This document shows positions 1-7,615 of a stretch of DNA of 64,000 nucleotides, in pieces. The stretch spans positions 2,418,001 through 2,482,000 of the forward strand of contig JAKGSH010000010.1 of NCBI GenBank assembly GCA_021568835.1, given 5' to 3'. The notes under the pieces were generated by a model. That model was not told the DNA's origin. It saw only the letters and a list, made by a program, of their open reading frames with translations, and did not search any database. A program made the translations under genes and the position numbers. The DNA comes from Streptomyces sp. Tue 6430 (GTDB lineage: Bacteria; Actinomycetota; Actinomycetes; Streptomycetales; Streptomycetaceae). How positions within the stretch are numbered: the stretch's first letter is position 1; each line of letters begins with the position of its first letter.

Positions 1-167
1 TGTACGCGCAGGCGCTGGTGGGGATGGTCGCGCTGACCGGTCAGTGGTGGCTGGACGTGCGGCGGCCGAAGAAGGCGGAGGTGGCGGCGCACCTGGTGAA
101 CCTGGCGTGGCACGGCCTGGACGGCCTGGAGGCCAAGCCGCACCTGATAGGCCGCCGCAAGAGCTGA
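1..167 (+). CDS. TetR-family regulator, C-terminal end only
   Basis: An open frame runs in from the left edge and stops at TGA 165-167. About 54 residues are visible, with a helical stretch containing GMVALTGQWWLDVRRPKK and ending LIGRRKS. This WW/LDV pattern followed by a last amphipathic helix is typical of the ligand-binding C-terminus of streptomycete TetR repressors. The DNA-binding half lies outside the window, so the regulated gene cannot be named. The family call rests on pattern memory. Confidence 0.6.
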   Translation, partial: YAQALVGMVALTGQWWLDVRRPKKAEVAAHLVNLAWHGLDGLEAKPHLIGRRKS

Positions 168-188
168 CCGACGTACACGCGACGCACG

Positions 189-229
189 GCACGGAGGGGC
201 CCCGTCCGACGGACGGGGCCCCTCCGTGC
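189..229. terminator. Strong GC hairpin between convergent genes
   Basis: A near-perfect inverted repeat has arms starting GCACGGAGGGGCC and ending GGCCCCTCCGTGC with a loop of a few bases. It lies 22 bases after the TetR stop and just before the stop of the leftward CsbD-like gene, so it can terminate both. No T-tract, as usual in Streptomyces. Confidence 0.75.
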
Positions 230-238
230 GCATCCGGG

Positions 239-412
239 TCAGTGCTTGAAGACGTCCTTCGCCTTCTCCTTGGTCTGGCGGGCGTCGCCCTTGGCCTGCT
301 CGGCGCGGCCCTCGGCCTCGAGCCGCTCGTTGCCCACGGCCCGCCCGGCCGCTTCCTTGACCTTGCCCTTGACCTGTTCCGTCTTCGCCTTGGACTTCTG
401 CTCGCCTGCCAC
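239..412 (-). CDS. CsbD-like small stress protein
   Basis: A 57-residue highly charged protein starting from GTG at 412 (VAGEQKSKAKTEQVKGKVKE) and ending KEKAKDVFKH. The repeated K-x-K-x-E and (G)KVKEAAG pattern is the hallmark of the CsbD family, general-stress proteins of unknown biochemical role that are predicted to be mostly helical or disordered. It has no Cys and no membrane segment. It is convergent with the TetR fragment and divergent from the toxin-antitoxin pair at 519. A second small hydrophilic protein of similar character is encoded at 60610-60828. Confidence 0.8.
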   Translation of the reverse strand: MAGEQKSKAKTEQVKGKVKEAAGRAVGNERLEAEGRAEQAKGDARQTKEKAKDVFKH

Positions 413-518
413 GGTGTCTCACTCCCAGTCAGGTTGGCCTCTCGTACTTCACCGGGTGACCTGCTTCGGACACCCCAAACCACATGCATGAAGAGTAATG
501 TTCTGCCACCATGTGCAC

Positions 519-770
519 ATGACTGAGATCACGATCAGCGCGGCCCGTGCCCAGCTCGGCGACCTGGTCCGGCGCGCCGCCCACAGCCGCGAGACCATCG
601 CCCTCACCGATCACGGGCACGTGGCGGCACTTCTCGTCTCGCCCCAGGTGATAGAGGACCTGGAGGACGCCCTGGCACTCGCCGACTACGAGCGACGCAA
701 GGCCGAGGGCACGCTCACCGAGGGCATCGCCCATGAGGAAGTCGGACGCATGCTGGGGCTGCGTCCGTGA
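519..770 (+). CDS. Type II antitoxin, Phd/YefM family
   Basis: An 83-residue protein starting MTEITISAARAQLGDLVRRA, the classic Phd/YefM N-terminus that forms the operator-binding dimer, followed by ALTDHGHVAALLVSP. The C-terminal tail (YERRKAEGTLTEGIAHEEV) should bind and neutralise the toxin. An upstream in-frame ATG exists at 498, but the family normally begins at the ATG at 519. The stop overlaps the toxin start (GTGA, 767-770), which implies coupled translation. It is expected to autoregulate from the spacer at 413-518. Confidence 0.88.
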   Translation: MTEITISAARAQLGDLVRRAAHSRETIALTDHGHVAALLVSPQVIEDLEDALALADYERRKAEGTLTEGIAHEEVGRMLGLRP

Positions 771-1015
771 CTTATCGCATCATCTGGGAGCCGGGCGCCA
801 CGGATCAGGCCGTACGGTTCCTCAAGGACGACCCGACAGGGCTCAGCGCAGTCTACGAAGCCGTCGACGCCCTCGCCGGGACTCCACGTCCCGCCGCCTC
901 GACCGCCTACGGGCCAACGGCTCGGCGTCTCCGCGTCGGCCGTTACCGCGTCCTTTACCGCATTGATGACGACGTGATCCGTGTCCTGGTCACCCACCTC
1001 GGTCGCACCCCGTAG
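767..1015 (+). CDS. Type II toxin, RelE/ParE family
   Basis: An 82-residue protein starting from GTG at 767: TYRIIWEPGATDQAVRFLKDD. The RelE fold signatures are the first beta strand followed by a long helix, then RRLRVGRYRVLYRIDDD and a last strand VIRVLVTHLG. Basic residues in the RLRVGRYR strand correspond to those that contact mRNA in ribosome-dependent RelE ribonucleases. It follows the antitoxin in the usual antitoxin-first order with a 4-base overlap. Whether it acts as RelE (mRNA cleavage) or ParE (gyrase) cannot be settled from sequence; the RelE side is more likely. Confidence 0.87.
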   Translation: MTYRIIWEPGATDQAVRFLKDDPTGLSAVYEAVDALAGTPRPAASTAYGPTARRLRVGRYRVLYRIDDDVIRVLVTHLGRTP

Positions 1016-1016
1016 C

Positions 1017-1808
1017 TCAGACCCCCTTCCGCGCCACCGCGAACAGGCGGCGGAACGGCAGGACCGTGCCGTACGGGCGGGGCGGGTAGGCCTCGCGGAG
1101 CAGGTCGCGGTAGTCGGCGACGAAGGCGTCGCGGGCCTCGGGGTCGTCGGCGAGGGCGGTGAGGACGGGGCGCAGGCCGGTGCCCCGGGCCCAGTCGAGG
1201 ACGGGGTCCTCGCCCGTGAGGACGTGCTGGTACGTCGTCGTCCAGACGTCGGCCTCGCAGCCGAGGCGGGCGAGGTGGTCGAGGTAGACGCCGGGGCGTG
1301 GACGGAGTCCCGGGGGCGGAGCACCCCGCGGAGGCGGTTCTTCCAGCGGGGGTGCCGGCGAGTTCGCGCAGGAGGGCGTGCAGGGGCGCGTCGATGTTGT
1401 GGGGGATCTGGAAGGCGAGGGTGCCGCCGGGGCGAGTCCGGCCAGCCAGGCGGGGAAGGCGTCGAGGTGGCCGGGGACCCAGTGCAGGGCGGCGTTGGAG
1501 ACGATCAGGTCGTACGTCTCGGCGGGCGCCCAGGTCGTGAGGTCGGCGTGGGCGAAGTCGAGGTGTGCGCCGGCGTGCGCCCGGGCCTCGGCGAGCATCC
1601 GCGCGGAGTTGTCGTAGCCGGTGACGCGGGCGGTGGGCCAGCGGTCGGTGAGCAGGAGGGTGGCGTTGCCGGGGCCGCAGCCGAGGTCGGCGATGCGGGG
1701 CGGGGTGCCGGGCAGGCCGGGGACGCGGGCGAGGAGGTCGGCGAAGGGGCGGGCGCGGTGGCCGACGTGGCGCAGGTACTGGGCGGGGTCCCAGGTGGGG
1801 GAGGTCAT
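1017..1808 (-). CDS. tam: Trans-aconitate 2-methyltransferase, frame disturbed
   Basis: An SAM-dependent methyltransferase of about 263 residues. The N-terminus carries WDPAQYLRHVGHRARPFADL and motif I ADLGCGPGNAT, then SNAALHWVPGH, all characteristic of Tam, which methylates trans-aconitate and so removes an aconitase inhibitor. Residues near 128-170 turn into Pro/Ser/Arg-rich nonsense. The expected sequence (APGGTLAFQIPHNIDAP, then RGVLRPRDSVHAP) is found in the other two frames. Three single C losses, in G runs at about 1430, 1348 and 1294 on the plus strand, explain this, and together they restore the frame. It is divergent from the MarR gene at 1946. Confidence 0.82.
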   Translation of the reverse strand: MTSPTWDPAQYLRHVGHRARPFADLLARVPGLPGTPPRIADLGCGPGNATLLLTDRWPTARVTGYDNSARMLAEARAHAGAHLDFAHADLTTWAPAETYDLIVSNAALHWVPGHLDAFPAWLAGLAPAAPSPSRSPTTSTRPCTPSCANSPAPPLEEPPPRGAPPPGLRPRPGVYLDHLARLGCEADVWTTTYQHVLTGEDPVLDWARGTGLRPVLTALADDPEARDAFVADYRDLLREAYPPRPYGTVLPFRRLFAVARKGV

Positions 1809-1882
1809 GGGCGGCTCCTCGGGGGGGGTGTCGTGCCGTGTGGTCCTCGTCGTTCGGCGGGTCCACCGTCCCGCCGATTCAT

Positions 1883-1911
1883 CTCGACATCAAGAAATTT
1901 GACATCAAGAG
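1883..1911. promoter_or_regulatory. Tandem MarR-type operator half-palindromes
   Basis: Two copies of GACATCAAGA sit 16 bases apart (1886-1895, 1901-1910). Each is the core of a small palindrome (CTCGACATCAAG and TTGACATCAA). They lie in the spacer between the divergent tam and MarR genes, the usual place for a MarR autoregulatory operator. The assignment is by position and symmetry only. Confidence 0.5.
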
Positions 1912-1945
1912 ACTTCACGTCGACACAACCACTACACTGATCGTC

Positions 1946-2443
1946 ATGGAGGACGAGGTCGATCGGCTGGTCGCAGCGTGGCGCCGGGAGCGCCCGGACC
2001 TCGACGTGGAGCCGCTGGAAGTACTCAGCCGGGTGAGCAGACTGGCCCGGCACCTGGACCGCGCACGCCGCCTGGCGTTCTCCGAGCACCAGCTGGAGCC
2101 CTGGGAGTTCGACGTGCTGACCGCGCTCAGGCGCGCCGGGCCGCCGTACCAGCTGTCACCGGGGCAGTTGCTGACCCAGACCCTGGTCACCTCGGGCACG
2201 ATGACGAACCGCATCGACCGGCTGACGAAGAAGGGCCTGGTCGAGCGGCTGCCCGATCCCAGCGACCGGCGCGGTGTGCTGGTGCGGCTCACGGACGGCG
2301 GCAAGGACCGCGCCGACCAGGCGCTGGCCGGCCTGCTCGAACAGGAGCGGGCGATCCTCGCCGAACTCTCCCACGCCCAGCGCGCCGAGCTGGCCGCGCT
2401 GCTGCGCCAGCTGACCGCCCCGTTCGACAACATTCCCGGCTAG
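1946..2443 (+). CDS. MarR-family transcriptional regulator
   Basis: A 165-residue winged-helix regulator. A helical N-terminus (EDEVDRLVAAWRRERPDL) is followed by the wHTH: LEPWEFDVLTALRRAGPPYQLSP, recognition-helix region SGTMTNRIDRLTKKGLVER, and wing DPSDRRGVLVRLTDGG. The ATG at 1946 lies 7 bases after a -10-like TACACT (1933-1938), so the message may be leaderless, as no ribosome-binding site is visible. The ligand is unknown. The divergent tam gene and the repeats at 1883-1911 suggest local control. Confidence 0.88.
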   Translation: MEDEVDRLVAAWRRERPDLDVEPLEVLSRVSRLARHLDRARRLAFSEHQLEPWEFDVLTALRRAGPPYQLSPGQLLTQTLVTSGTMTNRIDRLTKKGLVERLPDPSDRRGVLVRLTDGGKDRADQALAGLLEQERAILAELSHAQRAELAALLRQLTAPFDNIPG

Positions 2444-2632
2444 GGCCCGTCCGGCCGGTCAGGCCGAAGACGCGGGGTCCGGCACGCCCTCGCCGGGAGG
2501 GGTGCCCCGGCGGTGTTGCCGTCGGCGGCCGACTCCCCCGTGCTCGACTGCGCTCGCGCCGGGGACCCCCGTCGCGTCGCCCCCTACCACTCCGCGCCCC
2601 CTCCGCCGCGCGGCCGCACGCGCGGGGTCCGC

Positions 2633-3430
2633 TCAGCTGGGCTGCAGGGCGCTGCCGGTCTCCTCCGACGGGATCCGCCGGGCGGGCTCCCGTGCCTGCC
2701 CCGGCTCCGCCGGTCCGACCCCGGCCCGCCGGGCGAGCGCGACCGCGGCGAGCGTGGAGTGCACGCCCAGTTTGCCGAGGACGTTCTGCATGTGGGTGCG
2801 GACGGTGTGCGGGGACAGGAACAGCCGCTCGGCGACCGCCTTGCGTCCCAGCCCGGCGACCATGCAGCGCAGCACCTCGCGCTCCCTCGGCGTGAGGGAC
2901 TCCACGAGCCGCTCGCTCTCGGTGCGGTGCCTGCGCGCGGCGGTCAGCTCCTTGAGCACGCCCGTGAGCAGGGCGGGCGGCAGGTGCGTCTCCTCCCGCA
3001 GCACCCCGCGCACGACGGTCAGCAGCCGCGACAGCGAGCAGTCCTTCGCCACCCAGCCGGACGCGCCGGCCTGGAGGGCGAGGGCCGCCCGGCGCGGGTC
3101 GTCCTTCTCGGCGAGGACGACGATCCTGACGTACGGCTGGGCGGCGCGGACGCCGGCGACGAGGGAGAGCCCGTCGGCCGGCCCGTCCTCCCCCGCCTCC
3201 CGCACGGGCACGGCCGGCTGTGTGCCGGGCGGGCGCCCGCCCAGGTCGGCGTCGACGAGCAGGACGTCGTAGCGGCGCCCCTCGGCGGCGGCGCGCTCCA
3301 GGCTGCGCAGGGCGGCCGGGCAGCTGCCGGCGGCGAAGACGTCGACGTCGGGCTCGGCCGCCAGCGCGGCGGCGAGCGACTCGGCGAAGATGCGGTGGTC
3401 GTCGACGACCAGAACGCGGATGCGAACCAC
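2633..3430 (-). CDS. NarL/LuxR-type response regulator
   Basis: 265 residues starting from GTG at 3430, with a GGGAGGGG ribosome-binding site just upstream. The receiver has acidic residues D10-D11 in VLVVDDH, predicted phospho-acceptor D60 (DVLLVDADL) and K129 (ASGWVAKD). The output domain is a LuxR HTH (LTPREREVLRCMVAGLGRK, then LSPHTVRTHMQNVLGKLG). The loop after D60 is unusually long (about 20 extra residues, Pro/Gly-rich). No kinase gene is adjacent, so it is an orphan here. The C-terminal tail of about 30 residues is disordered. Confidence 0.88.
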   Translation of the reverse strand: MVRIRVLVVDDHRIFAESLAAALAAEPDVDVFAAGSCPAALRSLERAAAEGRRYDVLLVDADLGGRPPGTQPAVPVREAGEDGPADGLSLVAGVRAAQPYVRIVVLAEKDDPRRAALALQAGASGWVAKDCSLSRLLTVVRGVLREETHLPPALLTGVLKELTAARRHRTESERLVESLTPREREVLRCMVAGLGRKAVAERLFLSPHTVRTHMQNVLGKLGVHSTLAAVALARRAGVGPAEPGQAREPARRIPSEETGSALQPS

Positions 3431-3703
3431 GAAACCCCCCTCCCCAGGCTCCTCCACGGAGCAGGGGATACTCCAGGCCCGGAGAACGACGACCGGCGCG
3501 GGCCCGGCGCCCGGGAGGGGTGCTCGACCGCACGGCCGCCGCCGTGCAGAGAGTGCTACCCCCACCGCGGGCGTCGTACCCGGCTGTCTCGCCCCCTGAT
3601 CAGCACCGGCCCCCACCGGTGCTGTCGAACAGAGTAGGGCCGTGCGGGGAGAGCGGAAGGGGAATCGCAGAACTGGCCGTCCCGCGCGTTTATGGTGTGC
3701 CGC

Positions 3704-4147
3704 ATGTTCCGTCTTGAGGCAGAAGTCGACAGATCCCGACGCGACCTGCTCCGCTCCCGGCTGCGCGACGCCAACACGGCGGCCTCTCCCGTCCTGCGCG
3801 CGCTGCGCGGCACGCCCGCCGAGCGCGAGGCGCCGCTGCACGTGTGGGCGTCGGACGACACCGGCGCGCTGGCCGGCGGCCTGGTCGGCCACACCTGGAC
3901 GGCCTGGCTGCACGTCACCTACCTCTGGGTCGACGAGCGCCACCGCGGCACCGGTCTGGGCACCCGCCTGCTCGCGGAGGCGGAACGCCTGGCCCGCGAC
4001 GACCGCGGCTGCCTGCGCTCCCGCGTGGAGACCTGGGACTTCCAGGCCCCCCGCTTCTACCGCAAGCAGGGCTACGAGGTGGTCTGCGTGATCGAGGACT
4101 ACCCGCCGGGCATCACGGAGTACACGCTGACGAAACGGCTGGGGTGA
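3704..4147 (+). CDS. GNAT-family N-acetyltransferase
   Basis: A protein of about 147 residues with the GNAT acetyl-CoA motif A: VTYLWVDERHRGTGLGTRLL (R/Q-x-x-G-x-G/A type), then ETWDFQAPRFYRKQGYEVVCVIEDYPPG, the usual motif B end. The substrate is unknown; small-molecule GNATs of this look are common in Streptomyces. The ATG at 3704 is preferred, because TATGGT at 3691-3696 looks like a -10 box and would make the transcript leaderless from that codon. An in-frame ATG at 3692 lies inside that box. Confidence 0.82.
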   Translation: MFRLEAEVDRSRRDLLRSRLRDANTAASPVLRALRGTPAEREAPLHVWASDDTGALAGGLVGHTWTAWLHVTYLWVDERHRGTGLGTRLLAEAERLARDDRGCLRSRVETWDFQAPRFYRKQGYEVVCVIEDYPPGITEYTLTKRLG

Positions 4148-4238
4148 GGGTTCGGAGTGCGTCGGCCGGACACGGGATCCTCGGCCTGCCCGTCCACCGT
4201 GACCGGCGCGATCGTCGTGCGTCATCACGAAGAGTGAA

Positions 4239-4267
4239 CGACCCGCGCCCTCGGTGGGTGCGGGTCG
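4239..4267. terminator. Bidirectional hairpin between GNAT and galK
   Basis: Inverted repeat CGACCCGCGCCC / GGGTGCGGGTCG, 12 base pairs with one G-U, and a 5-base loop. It sits between the convergent GNAT and galK stops. Confidence 0.7.
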
Positions 4268-4285
4268 CTCGGGACTGCCGGAGGT

Positions 4286-5443
4286 TCAGACCAGGCGGCG
4301 GGCGCCCGGCGACGGGACCGCCTCGAAGGTCCTCGGGGCGGTGAAGCCCGCCGCCGCGAAGGCCTCCTCGACCGCCTTGCCGATGGTGTCGACGTCGGCC
4401 GCCTCCGCGAGGACGATCGCGGAGCCGCCGAAGCCGCCGCCGGTCATGCGGGCGCCCAGGGCGCCGCTCGCCAGGGCGGTGTCGACGACGAGGTCGAGTT
4501 CGGGGCAGGAGATGCGGAAGTCGTCGCGCAGCGAGGCGTGGCCCTCGACCAGGAGCGGGCCGATCGCGCGGGTGTCGCCGGACTCCAGCAGCGACACCAC
4601 GCGTTCCACCCGCCGGTCCTCGGTCACGACGTGCCGGACGAGCCGGCGGACCTCTTCCTCGTCGCCGAGGCGCTCCAGCGCCGCGTCCAGCTCGGCGTAG
4701 GGGATGTCGCGCAGGGCGTCGACGCCCAGCAGGGCGGCGCCCTTCTCGCAGCCGGCCCGGCGCTTGCCGTACTCGCCGTCGCTGTGGGCGTGCTTGACCT
4801 GGGTGTCGACGACGAGCAGGCGCATGCCCTCGGCGGCGAGGTCGAAGGGGATCTGCTTCTGCGACAGGTCGCGGGTGTCGAGGAACAGGGCGTGGCCGTC
4901 CTCGCAGCAGGCGGACGCGGTCTGGTCCATGATCCCGGTGGGGGCGCCGACGTAGACGTTCTCGGCGCGCTGGCACAGGCGGGCGAGCTGCCAGCCCGGC
5001 AGGCCCAGCTCGAACAGGTCGTTCAGGGCCAGGGCGACGACGACCTCCAGGGCCGCCGAGGAGGACAGGCCCGCGCCCGAGGGGACCGTCGAGGTGAGGT
5101 GGACGTCGGCGCCGGTGACCGGGTGCCCGGCCTCGCGCAGCGCCCACACCACGCCGGCGGGGTACGCCGTCCAGGAGCGGTCCGACTCGGGAGCGAGGTC
5201 GTCGAGCCGCAGCTCGGCGATGCCGCCCTCGACGTCTCCCGAGTGCAGGCGCAGACGGCCGTCCGTGCGGCGGGAGACCGCGGCGACGGCGGTGTGCGGC
5301 AGCGCGAAGGGCATCACGAAGCCGTCGTTGTAGTCGGTGTGCTCACCGATGAGGTTGACGCGGCCGGGGGCCGCCCACACGCCCTCGGGCGCGGTCCCGT
5401 ACAGCTCGGCGAAGCCGACGCTGACCTGCTGTTCTGCCCCCAC
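4286..5443 (-). CDS. galK: Galactokinase
   Basis: A 385-residue GHMP kinase that phosphorylates galactose at C1 with ATP (Leloir pathway, cytoplasm). Visible motifs are the galactokinase signature GRVNLIGEHTDYNDGF (about 27-42), the ATP loop PSGAGLSSSAALEV (121-134) and the third GHMP motif GARMTGGGFGGSAI (330-343). The length fits bacterial GalK. The GTG at 5443 directly abuts the galE TAA (5444-5446), so it is the last gene of galT-galE-galK and probably depends on coupled translation. Confidence 0.96.
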   Translation of the reverse strand: MGAEQQVSVGFAELYGTAPEGVWAAPGRVNLIGEHTDYNDGFVMPFALPHTAVAAVSRRTDGRLRLHSGDVEGGIAELRLDDLAPESDRSWTAYPAGVVWALREAGHPVTGADVHLTSTVPSGAGLSSSAALEVVVALALNDLFELGLPGWQLARLCQRAENVYVGAPTGIMDQTASACCEDGHALFLDTRDLSQKQIPFDLAAEGMRLLVVDTQVKHAHSDGEYGKRRAGCEKGAALLGVDALRDIPYAELDAALERLGDEEEVRRLVRHVVTEDRRVERVVSLLESGDTRAIGPLLVEGHASLRDDFRISCPELDLVVDTALASGALGARMTGGGFGGSAIVLAEAADVDTIGKAVEEAFAAAGFTAPRTFEAVPSPGARRLV

Positions 5444-6412
5444 TTACCGCTCCTCTGCGATCTTCTGCGTGAACTCCCACGCGTCGGCGACGATGCCCGC
5501 GAGGTCCGCGCGGGACGGGTTCCAGCCGAGCCGCTCGCGGGCGGTGGCGGCGGAGGCGACCAGGACGGCGGGGTCGCCGTCCCGGCGCGGGGCCATGACC
5601 TCGGGGATCGGGTGGCCGGTGACCTGGCGGACGGTCTCGACGACCTCGCGGACGGAGAAGCCGTTGCCGTTGCCGAGGTTGCAGATGAGGTGCTCGCCGG
5701 GGGTGGCGGCCTCGACGGCGAGCAGGTGGGCCTCGGCCAGGTCGGCGACGTGGATGTAGTCGCGGATGCAGGTGCCGTCGGGGGTCGGGTAGTCGTCGCC
5801 GAAGACGGAGATGGCCTCGCGGCGGCCCTGCGCGACCTGGAGGACGAGCGGGATGAGGTGCGACTCGGGGTCGTGCCGCTCGCCCTGCGCGCCGTAGGCG
5901 CCGGCCACGTTGAAGTAGCGCAGCGACACCGCGGCGAGCCCGTGGGCGGCGGCCTCGCCGGTGATCATGTGGTCGACGGCGAGCTTGGACGCGCCGTACG
6001 GGGAGGTCGGCGCGGTCGGGTCGGTCTCGGTGATGGGGGTGCTGACGGGCTCGCCGTAGGTCGCGGCGGTGGAGGAGAAGACGAGCTTGCGCACGCCCGC
6101 CTCGCGCATGGCGCCGAGGAGGGCCATGGTGCCGCCGACGTTGTTCTCCCAGTACTTCTCGGGCTTCACGACGGACTCGCCGACCTGCGAGAACGCGGCG
6201 AAGTGGAGGACGGCGTCGAAGGAGGCGTCGAGCCACTTCCCGGCGTCGCGGATGTCGCCCTCGACGAAGGCGGCGCCCGCGGGGACGCCCTCGCGGAAGC
6301 CGGTGGACAGGTTGTCGAGGACGACGACCTCGTGTCCGGCTTCCAGCAGGTGCTGGGCGACCACGCTGCCGACGTATCCCGCGCCGCCCGTGACCAAGTA
6401 CTTGCCGCTCAT
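5444..6412 (-). CDS. galE: UDP-glucose 4-epimerase
   Basis: A 322-residue extended SDR that interconverts UDP-galactose and UDP-glucose. NAD-binding TGGAGYVG lies at 8-15, catalytic YxxxK is Y139/K143 (SPYGASK), the catalytic Ser/Thr region is FSSTAATYG, and the substrate loop region is LRYFNVAGAY. The ATG at 6412 overlaps the galT stop by one base (TGATG). A TTG at 6415 is an alternative start. Middle gene of the gal operon. Confidence 0.95.
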   Translation of the reverse strand: MSGKYLVTGGAGYVGSVVAQHLLEAGHEVVVLDNLSTGFREGVPAGAAFVEGDIRDAGKWLDASFDAVLHFAAFSQVGESVVKPEKYWENNVGGTMALLGAMREAGVRKLVFSSTAATYGEPVSTPITETDPTAPTSPYGASKLAVDHMITGEAAAHGLAAVSLRYFNVAGAYGAQGERHDPESHLIPLVLQVAQGRREAISVFGDDYPTPDGTCIRDYIHVADLAEAHLLAVEAATPGEHLICNLGNGNGFSVREVVETVRQVTGHPIPEVMAPRRDGDPAVLVASAATARERLGWNPSRADLAGIVADAWEFTQKIAEER

Positions 6413-7470
6413 CAACTCGCTACCTCTCGCAGTCGCTTCGCCGCGTGCTCCGGCGGCACGTCGTTGATGAACACGTTCATGCCGGACTCGGAACCCGCGA
6501 GGAACTTCAGCTTGCCGGACGTACGGCGGATGGTGAAAAGCTCGAGGTGCAGCGCGAAGTCGTCGCGGTTGACGCCCTCGAACTCCTCCAGCGCGCCGAA
6601 CGGCGCCTGGTGCCAGCCCGAGATGTAGGGCGTGAGGGGCTGGTCCTCCCCGAAGATCCGGTCGAAGCGCCTCAGGAGTTCCAGGTAGACCTGGGGGAAC
6701 TCTGTGCGCGCGGCCTCGTCGAGGCCGAGCAGGTCGGGCACCCGCCGCTTGGGGTACAGGTGCACCTCGTACGGCCAGTGCGCGGCGTACGGCACGAAGG
6801 CGACCCAGTGTTCACCCTCGAGGACGACCCGCTCGCCGGCGAGCTCGCGCTCCAGGACGGCGTCGAAGAGGTTCTCGCCGCCGGTGGCCTCCTTGTGGGC
6901 GGCCACCTGGCGCAGCATCAGGGCGGTGCGGGGCGTGGTGAACGGGTAGGCGTAGATCTGCCCGTGCGGGTGACCCAGCGTCACACCGATCTCGGCACCG
7001 CGGTTCTCGAAGCAGAACACCTGTTCCACGGAGGGCAGATGCGACAGCTCGGACGTCCGGTCCGTCCACGCGTCCAGCACCAGTCGCGCCTGCTCCTCGG
7101 TGAGGTCGGCGAAGGAGGCGTTGTGGTCGGAGGTGAAGCAGACCACCTCGCAGCGCCCGGAGTCGCCGGCCAGCGAGGGGAAACGGTTCTCGAAGACGAC
7201 GGCGTCGTACGACGAGTCCGGGATCTCGCTCAGCCGGTCGCCCTGCGAGGGACACAGGGGGCACTCGTCGGCCGGCGGGTGGTAGGTGCGCCCCTGCCGG
7301 TGCGAGGCGATCGCGACCGAGTCCCCGAGGAGGGGGTCGCGGCGTACCTCCGAAGTGGTGACCGTGGGGTCCAGCGGGCGCCGGTCCACCGCGTCGCGCA
7401 CCGTGTCGTCCCGCAGGTCGTAGTAGATGAGCTCACGACCGTCGGCCAGGCGGGTCGAGGTCTTCTTCAC
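6412..7470 (-). CDS. galT: Galactose-1-phosphate uridylyltransferase
   Basis: A 352-residue HIT-superfamily enzyme that exchanges UMP between UDP-glucose and galactose-1-phosphate. The catalytic motif HPHGQIYAY is at about 167-175, with metal-binding Cys pair C70/C73 (ECPLCPS) and N-terminal motif LLGDSVAIASHRQGR. The GTG at 7470 is chosen because GGAGAG precedes it by 6 bases and the protein then begins KKTSTRLADGRE as in homologs; an ATG further upstream lacks a ribosome-binding site. First gene of the operon, divergent from the symporter. Confidence 0.95.
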   Translation of the reverse strand: MKKTSTRLADGRELIYYDLRDDTVRDAVDRRPLDPTVTTSEVRRDPLLGDSVAIASHRQGRTYHPPADECPLCPSQGDRLSEIPDSSYDAVVFENRFPSLAGDSGRCEVVCFTSDHNASFADLTEEQARLVLDAWTDRTSELSHLPSVEQVFCFENRGAEIGVTLGHPHGQIYAYPFTTPRTALMLRQVAAHKEATGGENLFDAVLERELAGERVVLEGEHWVAFVPYAAHWPYEVHLYPKRRVPDLLGLDEAARTEFPQVYLELLRRFDRIFGEDQPLTPYISGWHQAPFGALEEFEGVNRDDFALHLELFTIRRTSGKLKFLAGSESGMNVFINDVPPEHAAKRLREVAS

Positions 7471-7615
7471 CGCGGCTCTCCATCCCTGCGTCGGGCACCA
7501 CACGCGCGTACCGAGCAGAACAAGCTTCCAACAGAATTAAACACATCAAACCACAATCCCCCACGAGAGTCACCACCACAACCAAACAAAGACCACCAAG
7601 CGAAGTGAGCAGTGC
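7471..7615. promoter_or_regulatory. Divergent gal operon / symporter control region
   Basis: An A+T-rich island in an otherwise GC-rich sequence. Read toward galT it holds three TGTTN motifs (plus-strand complements at 7518-7522, 7529-7533, 7539-7543) spaced 11 and 10 bases, one helical turn each. Direct repeats of this kind are typical DeoR-type sugar-repressor sites. Galactose induction of the streptomycete gal operon is known; assigning these repeats to it is inference. Confidence 0.55.

Noticed and set aside
519..1015. New phage-defence locus
   Set aside because: It is an ordinary Phd/RelE-type pair; no nuclease, helicase or reverse transcriptase is linked to it.
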